This document shows positions 8,500-17,128 of a stretch of DNA of 64,000 nt, piece by piece. The first letter of the stretch is position 1. Each line of letters opens with the position of its first letter. The translations under genes were made by a program, and so were the position numbers. The stretch is from positions 1 through 64,000 of the forward strand of contig NZ_STGM01000007.1 in NCBI RefSeq assembly GCF_004854025.1, in the 5' to 3' direction. The notes below the pieces were generated by a model. That model did not search any database, was not told the origin of the DNA, and saw nothing but the letters and a program-made list of their open reading frames with translations. The DNA is from Microbacterium hydrothermale. GTDB lineage: Bacteria > Actinomycetota > Actinomycetes > Actinomycetales > Microbacteriaceae.

Positions 8500-9078
8500 T
8501 CAGCCCTGGGCGAGGATGGAGTAGAGCTTACGGCGCGCCTCGTCGAGGATCTCGACCGCTTGCGCGACCTGCTCCTTGTCGCCCGTGCGCGCGACCTGGG
8601 CCGCGGCCTGGGCGAGCTCGACACCCGCCTTCGGCAGGGCCGTCATGCGGCCGCTGTCGCGCGAGGTGGCGGACTCCCAGGGCGCGGTGCGCTCGGTGGT
8701 CTCGTCTCCCGCGGCCGCACGGCCCTCGGGGGTGAGCGAGTAGGTCTTGCGGCCGTTCGACTCCTCGGACTGCACGAGACCCTCGTCGGTGAGCAGCTGC
8801 AGGGTCGGGTAGACCGAACCGGGGCTCGGCTTCCACGATCCGCCGCTGCGGTCCTCGATCTCGCGGATGATCTGGTAGCCGTGCATCGGCTGCTCGAGCA
8901 GCAGCGACAGCACGGCGGAACGCACGTCGCCCTTGTTCATGCGCGGCGACGAGCCCGCCTTCTGCTCGAACTGCGTGCGCAGCTGCTCCAGCCCCTCGAG
9001 GATGTTGGACATCGGCCAGCCGGGGGTGTTGTTGCCGCCGCGTCCGCCGAACGCGTCTCCCAGGAATGAACCACTCAT
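8500..9078 (-). CDS. PadR-family transcriptional regulator
   Basis: A 192-residue winged-helix regulator. After a Gly/Asn-rich N-terminus, residues about 50-120 form the PadR domain, with the diagnostic MHGYQIIREIE and SVYPTLQLLTDEGLV motifs. The C-terminal half is helical and should mediate dimerisation. A strong AAGGAGG ribosome-binding site precedes the ATG. The 24-bp inverted repeat at 9112-9135, starting 34 bases upstream of the gene, is a good candidate for its own operator. The ABC1 kinase gene follows on the same strand and may be a regulatory target. The inducer cannot be deduced. Confidence 0.9.
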   Translation of the reverse strand: MSGSFLGDAFGGRGGNNTPGWPMSNILEGLEQLRTQFEQKAGSSPRMNKGDVRSAVLSLLLEQPMHGYQIIREIEDRSGGSWKPSPGSVYPTLQLLTDEGLVQSEESNGRKTYSLTPEGRAAAGDETTERTAPWESATSRDSGRMTALPKAGVELAQAAAQVARTGDKEQVAQAVEILDEARRKLYSILAQG

Positions 9079-9111
9079 GACGACCTCCTTCGCGCGAACC
9101 CGATCTGAGTC

Positions 9112-9135
9112 AGCGATACATAACGATATATCGCT
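9112..9135. promoter_or_regulatory. Inverted-repeat operator, probably PadR autoregulation
   Basis: AGCGATA (9112-9118) and TATCGCT (9129-9135) are perfect inverted arms around a 10-base AT-rich centre that itself contains part of CGATATATCG. Such AT-rich dyads stand out in this GC-rich sequence. The site overlaps the expected promoter of the padR gene, whose start lies at 9078, so binding would repress it. Confidence 0.55.
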
Positions 9136-9168
9136 GAGGATGCCGCGGGGCGGTCGTCGAGGGAATTC

Positions 9169-10074
9169 TCAGTACCAGTTGGTGGCCTGCGAGTGACCCC
9201 AGGCGCTGCACGGCGTGCCGTACCCGCGGGAGATGTAATCCAGTCCCCAGGCGATCTGCGTGGCGGCGTTCGTCGCCCAGTCGTCGCCGAAGCTCGCCAT
9301 CTTGCTGCCAGGGAGCGACTGGGGGATGCCGGTGGCGCCACTGGAGTTGTACGCCTGGTAGTTCCAGCCCGACTCCTTGGTCCACAGCGACGACAGGCAC
9401 GAGAACTGGTCGCTCCCCCACCCGTACTTCTCCGCGGCCAGCTGCGCGGCGTAGGCCTTCGCGCCGTCCGGGGTGTTCACGCGGGCGAGGGCCTCGGCGG
9501 CCTCCTTCTGGCGCTGCGCCTCGGCGGCGGCGGCGGCCTCGGCCTGGCGCTGCGCCTCGGCGGCCGCGTCGGCGGCGGCCTTCTCGGCCTTGGCCTGATC
9601 GAGGCTCGAGCGCACCTCGGCCACGCGCGCACTCACGCGGTCGGCCTCGGTCTTCGCGTTCTGACTCAGCGCGGGGACGAGGAGGACGGGCAGGAGGTCG
9701 CGGGAGTCGAGGCGGTCGACGGCGTCGGTCAGCGCGGACGTGTCGATCGAGGCGTCGCCGATCGACAGCGGCAGGCCCGTGGTGGCGACGTCGGCCTGGA
9801 CCGCGTCGGCGCTCGAGAGGGCGGACTGCGCCTCACCGAGCGCGTCGTCGGCTCCCGTGGTCACGGCGTCGAGGGTCGGCGCGGACGAGACCGGCAGCGC
9901 GGTGCCGGGGGCCGCGAACGACGCGGCCGAGGCGTCGGGCAACGACACCGGGGCGGCGATCGCCAGCCCCGTGGTCGCCACCAGACCCAGCGCCAGACCC
10001 GCGCAGGTGGCGGCGGTGACGAGGGTGCGGCGGGCGCGGTTGACGTGGACGAGTTTGAGATCGGAACGCAGCAA
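9169..10074 (-). CDS. Secreted SLT-like (aggregation-promoting-factor type) protein, second copy
   Basis: A 301-residue paralogue of the protein at 2516-3523. It has a signal peptide (hydrophobic core about residues 20-40), a helical region with an Ala/Glu/Gln coiled coil (about 140-190), and a C-terminal lytic-transglycosylase-like domain with SLWTKESGWNY, GIPQSLPGSKM and a terminal GHSQATNWY. It lacks the long Gly/Ser linker of the first copy. I place the start at TTG 10074 because the following Leu-Arg-Ser-Asp resembles the Met-Arg-Ser-Asp start of the paralogue; a start farther upstream cannot be excluded. A direct repeat at 10172-10188 resembles an MtrA site. It acts in the cell envelope. 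Confidence 0.85.
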   Translation of the reverse strand: MLRSDLKLVHVNRARRTLVTAATCAGLALGLVATTGLAIAAPVSLPDASAASFAAPGTALPVSSAPTLDAVTTGADDALGEAQSALSSADAVQADVATTGLPLSIGDASIDTSALTDAVDRLDSRDLLPVLLVPALSQNAKTEADRVSARVAEVRSSLDQAKAEKAAADAAAEAQRQAEAAAAAEAQRQKEAAEALARVNTPDGAKAYAAQLAAEKYGWGSDQFSCLSSLWTKESGWNYQAYNSSGATGIPQSLPGSKMASFGDDWATNAATQIAWGLDYISRGYGTPCSAWGHSQATNWY

Positions 10075-10171
10075 GGAGAGAACTTTCGTCGGGGGCGCGC
10101 TCGTCGGGATCGAGCGCGGTCTCGTGCCGTCGGGTCGACACAAGTCCCCGAGTGTGGGGGCCGGTTCTGAG

Positions 10172-10188
10172 CGTTATCTCTTCGTTAC
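10172..10188 (-). promoter_or_regulatory. MtrA-like direct repeat
   Basis: On the minus strand this reads GTAACG-AAGAG-ATAACG, two near-identical hexamers 11 bases apart. Actinobacterial MtrA response regulators bind direct repeats of GTAAC-type hexamers with this spacing and control cell-wall hydrolase genes. The site lies about 100 bases upstream of the start of the SLT-like gene. The assignment is by similarity of motif and target only. Confidence 0.4.
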
Positions 10189-10378
10189 CTGGATGCTTCG
10201 TGGGAGCGCGGCTTTTCTCGGCCGTTCGAGGCGTCGTTCGATCGGGGGTGGCGGCGGGACACGGGGAGGGCACACGTAGGCGAAGCATTTAATGCCTCTG
10301 ACCGGGGGTTCTCCCGGCATCCGCGAATCACCTCCACCCCGGTCGCGCGACGCGGGGCGCGGACGCCCGTGAGACGCC

Positions 10379-10429
10379 GAGCGGGTCGCCCCGGAAAGTC
10401 ATGAGAAAACCTTCCGGAACGACCCGCTC
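10379..10429 (-). terminator. Long hairpin downstream of pgi
   Basis: GAGCGGGTCG-CC-CCGGAA (10379-10396) pairs with TTCCGG-AA-CGACCCGCTC (10412-10429): 16 paired bases interrupted by one 2x2 internal mismatch, with a 15-base A-rich loop. It begins 20 bases past the pgi stop codon (minus strand) and has no T-tract. A transcription-terminating or 3'-end-stabilising hairpin for pgi is the simplest reading. Confidence 0.6.
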
Positions 10430-10448
10430 CGACCGTGTGCGCCCGGCG

Positions 10449-12128
<1,680 letters not shown>

Positions 12129-12135
12129 GGAACCC

Positions 12136-12141
12136 ACGGTA
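12136..12141 (-). promoter_or_regulatory. Leaderless -10 box for pgi
   Basis: TACCGT on the minus strand lies 7 bases before the GTG start of pgi. It fits the TAnnnT plus 6-7 bases plus start pattern repeated across this window. Confidence 0.45.
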
Positions 12142-12226
12142 GCGAGCATCGGGCCCGTCCGCGGGGCGGATGACGAAGACCGCCCGGCGCGCTAGGACGT
12201 GTCGCTGAACGGATTCGCTTCCCCTG

Positions 12227-13000
12227 TCATCGCCAGGCGCGGACGTGGTGAATAGTGGCGGACTTGGGGTAGCTACCGGAGCGGGGTCCGATCTCGAACA
12301 GGTCGATCATGAGGAAGAGCGGATAGTCGGGAGCCTGTTCGATCCGTCGGAGGACGCGGCCTTCGCATCCGATCACCGTCTCTCCCTGACCCCAGATCAC
12401 CGTCCAGGTGTGGGGAGAGGATGCGTCGAAGGGGAGGACCACCTCGCCCATGTCGGTGGTCAGTCCCGGATCGTGGTGCGCTTTGACGCCGGTGCGGGCC
12501 ACGGTGGTTTCACCGATGGCGTCGGCGTCGATCTCGAAGATGCAGATCTCACCGGACTCCGTCGGGGATCGGTGTTCCGTTCCGACGAGCCATGCCGCGA
12601 GCATGCAATCGGTTGCGCGGCTCGCGGAGACGGTGATCTCCACCCGCCCGCGTGACGGCGCGAACAGGAGACTTCGTGGTGTCTCGGTGCGGACGTCGAG
12701 ACCGGCTCGGTGACGATGTGTTCCGAGCGGTGAGCCGACCGGCCCGGAGTACACACCTGTCTGCAGATTGGAGACCCGGAGAGGTGCGTCCTCGAGGCGC
12801 CAATCTGGCTGGTCGGAGTCGATCCGCAGTTCGATCCCGGCAGTGACTATCTCGTAGTGCGCGCGCGCCCGCTCGGGGGTGGTCCAGTGCGGCAGGTAGC
12901 TCGCGACCCATCGCTTCACGTCCAGCCCGGTGCTGAAGTCGTCATCGATGTCGGGTTCACGACTGGGCGCTGCGGGGAGGTTCCCCGGGGAGGACGGCAT
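12227..13000 (-). CDS. GH16-like / concanavalin-A-fold family protein
   Basis: A 257-residue protein resembling a family of actinobacterial GH16-like proteins with a beta-sandwich (concanavalin-A-like) fold. Recognisable are DDFSTGLDVKRWVASYLP near the N-terminus, RVSNLQTGVYSGPVGS, the central GEICIFEIDA and the C-terminal HHVRAWR. The canonical GH16 catalytic motif E-x-D-x-x-E is incomplete here (E-I-D-A-D), so glucanase activity is doubtful. No signal peptide is seen, suggesting a cytosolic protein. Codons are visibly less GC-rich than in neighbours, hinting at transfer. ATG 13000 is assumed; GTG 13015 is an alternative and neither has a clear ribosome-binding site. It lies 98 bases upstream of pgi on the same strand. 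Confidence 0.7.
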   Translation of the reverse strand: MPSSPGNLPAAPSREPDIDDDFSTGLDVKRWVASYLPHWTTPERARAHYEIVTAGIELRIDSDQPDWRLEDAPLRVSNLQTGVYSGPVGSPLGTHRHRAGLDVRTETPRSLLFAPSRGRVEITVSASRATDCMLAAWLVGTEHRSPTESGEICIFEIDADAIGETTVARTGVKAHHDPGLTTDMGEVVLPFDASSPHTWTVIWGQGETVIGCEGRVLRRIEQAPDYPLFLMIDLFEIGPRSGSYPKSATIHHVRAWR

Positions 13001-13153
13001 GAGAAATGATCGCACGCGAGCCGAACCCGTGACGGGTCGCGGCGAGGGAGAGCTCGGAGGGAGAGCTTTGCACGGTCTTCTCCGAGCGCATCGCGATCCC
13101 GCGCCATCACCGGAGCCCGTCGGCGCATCGCTCGACGACTCGGCGCGCGCGGT

Positions 13154-13381
13154 AGGGATCCGCTGCACCTGACCGCCGTTGATCGGCCTGCCGCACCGCA
13201 TCCGTCGGTGCGCGATCAGCTCATCACGTTCGAGGGTTGTCGCGGCGATCCACGGGCGCCGACCCGCCGACGTCGCGGACGGGACCAGCAGGCCGATCAC
13301 GGCCGGCGCGTCGTGGGAGATCACACCACGGGCCCGGCGTTCAAACTCCCTCAGGAGGTGTCCGAAGGCGTCCGGCAACAC
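13154..13381 (-). pseudogene. Possible gene remnant upstream of the GH16-like gene
   Basis: The minus-strand frame directly after the NUDIX stop codon (same frame as both the NUDIX and the GH16-like gene) shows coding-like third-position GC for about 75 codons and a protein-like composition, including a Val/Ile/Leu-rich segment and an Arg-rich end. It then degenerates into low-complexity sequence before 13000. I do not recognise the family. It may be the tail of a decayed gene or an N-terminal extension of the GH16-like protein; no complete gene is visible in 13001-13384. Confidence 0.3.
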
Positions 13382-13384
13382 GTC

Positions 13385-14086
13385 CTAGACGCGGTCGGTC
13401 GACGGCGGGACCGGGAGGGGGATCTCGCACGCGCGGTCCCAGGGCTCGGTCCACCCGAGACGGTCGAACAGACCGTCGAGCAGCATCGCCGTGAAGCCCC
13501 AGACGGTCTGCGGCCCGCCGGCGGTCTCGAGCAGGAAGGCCGGTCCGCGCCACTCTCGCCCCTCGCGGCGCACCACCGTCGACCCGCGCCGAGCGGGATC
13601 GAGCAGGTCGGCGACGGGGGCGCGGAACACCGCGGCGGACTCGGCGCGATCCACCGCCCGCACGGGCGTCGGACGCGCCCACCAGCCGAGCACGGGGGTC
13701 ACCTCGTGACGCGAGAAGGCTAGCGGAACCGGTGGCAGCGTCCCCAGGACGTCGACGCCGTCGGGGTCGAGTCCGGTCTCCTCGCGCGCTTCGCGCAGCG
13801 CCGCGGCGACGGCGTCGTCGTCGCCGGGATCGACGCGACCACCGGGGAAGGCGACCTGCCCCGGGTGGGCGCGCAGGGTGCTCGCGCGCGCGAGCAGCAG
13901 CACGTCGAGGTCGCTCGGCACGTGGGTCGCGCGTCGCGTGCTCGGGATGCCGTCGAGCACGCCGAACAGGATGAGGACCGCAGCCGCGCGGGCGTCGCCG
14001 TCGACGGGCAGCGCCCGCAGGGCCGGGGAGATGTCTCCGGCGCCCCGCGCGAGCAGGAGGTCGAGCTGGGCGCGGGGCGAGGGCAT
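13385..14086 (-). CDS. NUDIX hydrolase, CoA pyrophosphatase type
   Basis: A 233-residue NUDIX protein of the CoA-pyrophosphatase (NudL-like) group, which cleaves CoA or related nucleoside diphosphate derivatives. The subgroup signature LRAHPGQVAFPGGRVDPGDD runs straight into the NUDIX box, whose REAREETGL helix carries the metal-binding glutamates; the first Glu of the consensus box is Asp here. The ATG at 14086 lies 6 bases after TAGCCT (14093-14098), suggesting a leaderless mRNA, and that box overlaps the stop codon of the upstream tatB-like gene. Cytoplasmic. Confidence 0.9.
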   Translation of the reverse strand: MPSPRAQLDLLLARGAGDISPALRALPVDGDARAAAVLILFGVLDGIPSTRRATHVPSDLDVLLLARASTLRAHPGQVAFPGGRVDPGDDDAVAAALREAREETGLDPDGVDVLGTLPPVPLAFSRHEVTPVLGWWARPTPVRAVDRAESAAVFRAPVADLLDPARRGSTVVRREGREWRGPAFLLETAGGPQTVWGFTAMLLDGLFDRLGWTEPWDRACEIPLPVPPSTDRV

Positions 14087-14092
14087 GTCTCG

Positions 14093-14098
14093 AGGCTA
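14093..14098 (-). promoter_or_regulatory. Leaderless -10 box for the NUDIX gene
   Basis: TAGCCT on the minus strand ends 6 bases before the ATG of the NUDIX gene. Its first three bases are also the TAG stop codon of the tatB-like gene. Confidence 0.4.
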
Positions 14099-14605
14099 CG
14101 TCGCGAGGGGGATCCGTGCGCTCTCGTCGGGCGCGAGGGCGTCCGGGGCGGGGGCGTCCGCGCCCGCGGGATCCTCGGAGGCGGCGTCGACGGGGACCTC
14201 GATCCACCGCGGGTGCGCCGAGGTCCCGACCCGGATGCGGCGCAGGGTCGCGTCCGTCGCCTCAGAGAGGGGGTCCACGGCATCCGGTGCCGTCGGTGCG
14301 ATCGGGTCGGTCTCGACCTCGGGGACGCCGTGCGGGGCGGATGCCGCGACGGCCGGTGCCGCGAGGGCCTCGGCGATGATGCGGCGCGGGTCGTATCGCC
14401 GGGGGTCGAGCGCTCGCCATTCGCTCGCATCGACGGGCACGCCGAGCTCGATCGCGGCACGCTCGCGGCTGGAGTCCACCGCGCGGCGAAGCTGTCGCAG
14501 CACCGTCGCGAGGCGTTCGACCACCCCGGGGAGCCGGTGCGGACCGATGATGACGGCGGCGATCAACCCGACCAGCAGAAGCTTCTCGAGACTCAGACCG
14601 AACAC
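14096..14605 (-). CDS. tatB: TatB-like twin-arginine translocase component
   Basis: A 169-residue protein with an N-terminal membrane helix (residues about 3-20), the TatB-type LSLEKLL with its conserved Glu, a GPHRLP hinge and then an amphipathic helix (about 25-55). The remaining 110 residues are acidic and Pro/Ala-rich. TatB receives Tat substrates at TatC. The GTG at 14605 has GAGGAGG 5 bases upstream and overlaps the end of tatC by 13 bases, so translation is probably coupled. The order tatA-tatC-tatB behind a Tat substrate is unusual. Confidence 0.8.
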   Translation of the reverse strand: MFGLSLEKLLLVGLIAAVIIGPHRLPGVVERLATVLRQLRRAVDSSRERAAIELGVPVDASEWRALDPRRYDPRRIIAEALAAPAVAASAPHGVPEVETDPIAPTAPDAVDPLSEATDATLRRIRVGTSAHPRWIEVPVDAASEDPAGADAPAPDALAPDESARIPLAT

Positions 14606-15417
14606 GATGCCTCCTCGGGGGTCGACCGCGTCGCGGCCCGGGCGTGGGCGCGATCGTGCAGGACCGCTATCGCGAGAGCCGCGGCGAAGAGGGCGGCCAT
14701 GGGCACCGCCACCACGAACATCGACATCACGTCGGCCGAGGGGGTCGCCAGTGCGCTGAAGAGCACGATGGCGACGACCGCGTACCGCCAGCTGCGGGCG
14801 AGGCTCCGGGCGGAGAGCAGACCGGCGAGGTTGAGCACGACGAGGACGACGGGCAGGACGAAGGCGACGCCCGTCGCCACCACGACCTTCAGGATGAAGT
14901 CGATGTACGCCCCGGCGTCGAGGATCGTGGAGTCCTCGCTCGCGGCGAACCCCGCGAGCACCGACACCATGTGGGGGAAGAGGAGGAACCCGGTCGCACA
15001 TCCCGCGGCGAACAGCGGAGTCGCCGCCCCCACCGAGCCGAGGACGTACCGGCGCTCGCGCCGCGTGAGACCGGGCAGCACGAAGGCGAAGAGCTGGTGG
15101 AGCCAGACGGGGCTCGACAGCACGAACCCCGCCACCAGGGCGACCCGCAGGTGCAGGTCGAAGGCTCCGGTGACGCTGTCGAAGTTGAGGCTCGCCTGCC
15201 GGTCGGCCGCGATCTGCGCGATCGGGGCCCGGACCAGGTCCATCACCGGTTCGTACAGGAACCAGCCGATGACGGCGCAGACCGCCACGGCCACCGCCGC
15301 CCGGACCGCGCGCCGCGTCGCCTCGTCGAGGTGCGCCGCGACGGGCATGGGGGCCGACCGCGGGGCCTCGGTCGGGACGGGCGCGGGCGCGGGGGCGAGC
15401 ACGGTGGCGGTGGTCAT
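14593..15417 (-). CDS. tatC: Sec-independent protein translocase TatC
   Basis: TatC is the polytopic membrane receptor that recognises twin-arginine signal peptides. The 274-residue protein has a Pro/Ala-rich N-terminal extension, HLDEATRRAVR before the first helix, about six transmembrane segments, and the family loop PVWLHQLFAFVLPGLTRRERR (containing the conserved Glu of the signal-peptide site). The gene overlaps tatA by 4 bases (ATGA) and tatB by 13. It is somewhat divergent, as expected of a second, dedicated copy; a housekeeping tatC would lie elsewhere in the genome, but that is inference. Confidence 0.9.
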   Translation of the reverse strand: MTTATVLAPAPAPVPTEAPRSAPMPVAAHLDEATRRAVRAAVAVAVCAVIGWFLYEPVMDLVRAPIAQIAADRQASLNFDSVTGAFDLHLRVALVAGFVLSSPVWLHQLFAFVLPGLTRRERRYVLGSVGAATPLFAAGCATGFLLFPHMVSVLAGFAASEDSTILDAGAYIDFILKVVVATGVAFVLPVVLVVLNLAGLLSARSLARSWRYAVVAIVLFSALATPSADVMSMFVVAVPMAALFAAALAIAVLHDRAHARAATRSTPEEASCSV

Positions 15418-15650
15418 GTCGTGCTCGGCGGGGAGGAGACGGGCACCGCCGTCGTCAGCGGAGCGCGCTCGTCGGACCGATCGGTCGGAGCGGCGGGGGC
15501 GTCGGCGCGGGAATCGCTCACCTCGGTCTTCAGGATGCGCACCGACTGGCCGAGGCTGCGGGCGAGCGCGGGCAGCTTCGCGGCACCGAAGATGAGGACG
15601 ATGACGGCGAGCACGATGAGGGCGTGCCAGCCGGTGAGGTTCTGCAGCAT
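15414..15650 (-). CDS. tatA: TatA/TatE-family twin-arginine translocase subunit
   Basis: TatA oligomers form the protein-conducting element of the Tat pathway. This 78-residue protein has the N-terminal membrane helix (about residues 8-22), the FGAAKLPALARSLG hinge and amphipathic helix, and a polar Ala/Asp/Pro/Ser tail. GGAAGGA precedes the ATG. It begins 19 bases after the stop of the Tat-lipoprotein dioxygenase gene and overlaps tatC by ATGA, so all four form one operon. Confidence 0.92.
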   Translation of the reverse strand: MLQNLTGWHALIVLAVIVLIFGAAKLPALARSLGQSVRILKTEVSDSRADAPAAPTDRSDERAPLTTAVPVSSPPSTT

Positions 15651-15668
15651 GGACGGGGTCCTTCCGGA

Positions 15669-16649
15669 TCAGCGACCGCCGGGCATGGCGCCCGCGGTCG
15701 GGATGGTGGTGGTGTCGACGCGGACGCCGAGCGAGACGGTCCAGCCGTTCGCGTTGTCGCCCGAGGTGGCGGCGAGCTCGAGCACTCCCCCGTCGTCACC
15801 GAAGACGTTGTCGCTGTCGAGCGAGACCCGGGAGAGATTCGATGCCGAAGACGGGTACAGGCTCGTATCGCCGTAGACGGTCTCGCAGGTGTCCTTCGGC
15901 AGGGCGACCTGCGAGGTGGCGATGGCGTTGGACGCATCGGTGATGGCATCCACGCTCGGGTAGACCTCGAAGTGGATGTGGGGCCAGCGACCGTCGTAGC
16001 AGCCGGGGAAGATCGAGGTGAAGGACACGACGCCGTCGTCGCCGACGACCTGCACTCCGCGCAGGTACGTCTCGTTCTCGATGTTGGAGGAATACATCGA
16101 GTAGTTGCCCTCGGTGTCACAGTGCCAGACGTAGACCGCGGCCCCCGTGAACGGCACGTCGCCGTTGGCGGCGTCGAAGATCGTCAGGTTCAACGTCATC
16201 GGCGTTCCCGCCGCCGTCGCTCCGCCGTCGAGGCTCGAACGCAGGTCGCTGCGCACGATGCCCGACTGTTCGAGGATGTCGACGCCGTTCGACCCGTCGC
16301 CGGGGTAGGGCCCCGCGGTCTCGTCGGGGATCTCGCCGGCGGGCAGAGCCGCTGCGGAGGTGGTCACGGTCGCCGTCGCCGTCGGCATCGCGGTCGCGGT
16401 GGGCGTCGCCGTCGGGGTCGCCGCGGGCGTGGCCGTCGCGGTCGCGCCGGTCGCCGCGGGGGTGCACGCGGCGAGGGTGGCCGCTCCCGCGCCCAGCACG
16501 ACGAGACCCAGGATGCCGCGGCGCGAGACGAGCGTGCGGATGTCGAACGGGGCGCCCTGGTCGACGACGGGCTCGTCGGCCCGGTCGAGCAGTCTCCCCT
16601 CGTACGCGGGGCCGTCGGGGGTCATCTGGGTGTCGGGGATCCTGCTCAC
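15669..16649 (-). CDS. Tat-exported lipoprotein, intradiol ring-cleavage dioxygenase family
   Basis: A 326-residue exported protein. Residues about 43-62 form a twin-arginine lipoprotein signal: SRRGILGLVVLG followed by lipobox LAAC. An Ala/Thr/Pro-rich linker follows (about 65-105), then an intradiol dioxygenase domain. The expected non-haem Fe(III) ligands are visible: Tyr in GNYSMY, Tyr in CYDGR and both His of PHIHF. Intradiol enzymes split catechols between their hydroxyls; here the enzyme would act outside the cytoplasm on an unknown aromatic. Unusually, a cytosolic-side extension of about 40 residues precedes the RR motif. GGGAGG precedes the GTG start. The gene heads the tatA-tatC-tatB operon. 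Confidence 0.88.
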   Translation of the reverse strand: MSRIPDTQMTPDGPAYEGRLLDRADEPVVDQGAPFDIRTLVSRRGILGLVVLGAGAATLAACTPAATGATATATPAATPTATPTATAMPTATATVTTSAAALPAGEIPDETAGPYPGDGSNGVDILEQSGIVRSDLRSSLDGGATAAGTPMTLNLTIFDAANGDVPFTGAAVYVWHCDTEGNYSMYSSNIENETYLRGVQVVGDDGVVSFTSIFPGCYDGRWPHIHFEVYPSVDAITDASNAIATSQVALPKDTCETVYGDTSLYPSSASNLSRVSLDSDNVFGDDGGVLELAATSGDNANGWTVSLGVRVDTTTIPTAGAMPGGR

Positions 16650-16816
16650 GGTCGCCTCCCGGCTCTCGGTGGGTATGTCGTCGGGCCAGGATGTCGGGGC
16701 GACCCTGCACCGCCCCTGACCGTTCCTATGAACGCGCTTCGCGTCGACGGCCGCTCCGGCGGCCCCGGGCCCCGGCCCCGCGGAGGCGTGTCAGGATGAA
16801 GGCCGGGAGGACCGTG

Positions 16817-17128
16817 ATGACGCAGCAGCTGCACGCCGTGACGCTCGTCGTGAACAGGCCGATCACGAAGATCGACGCCCTCGACGCCATCGCCTTCGCG
16901 GCGGACGGGAACGTGGAGGATGCCGGGACCGCGCGCCCCCGCGTGTGGCTCGCCCCGCACGCCTGGGCCGAGGTCGAGATCCCCAAGTTCGCCGATCCGC
17001 CGCCCTTCGCGATCGACGTCTATTCCGACGCCTCAGGAGCGGTCGCCTGGGCGCAGGCGCGGCGCCTGCACGCCGCCCTCGAGCGATTCGGGTGGACCGT
17101 GCACCCGCCCGTGGCCGGCGCGCGGTGA
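16817..17128 (+). CDS. Hypothetical protein preceding the two-component system
   Basis: A 103-residue protein I cannot assign. It is mixed in character, with no signal peptide or membrane helix, and contains RVWLAPHAWAEVEIPKF and a C-terminal WTVHPPV. GGGAGG lies just upstream of the ATG at 16817; ATG 16796 is an in-frame alternative. Its stop overlaps the response-regulator start (GTGA), so it is the first gene of a three-gene operon and may be functionally tied to the regulators, though nothing in the sequence shows how. Confidence 0.7.
   Translation: MTQQLHAVTLVVNRPITKIDALDAIAFAADGNVEDAGTARPRVWLAPHAWAEVEIPKFADPPPFAIDVYSDASGAVAWAQARRLHAALERFGWTVHPPVAGAR

Noticed and set aside
10075..10378. 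A c-di-AMP (ydaO) riboswitch before the SLT-like gene
   Set aside because: Such riboswitches often precede actinobacterial wall-hydrolase genes and a GGTGATTC-like string is present, but the conserved core late in the aptamer is not visible. The upstream region of the paralogue (2262-2515) lacks it too.
13179..13388. A plus-strand 69-codon frame in the GH16-NUDIX gap
   Set aside because: Its amino-acid composition (Arg/Ser-rich) is shadow-like, and the opposite strand in the same interval has the more coding-like third positions.
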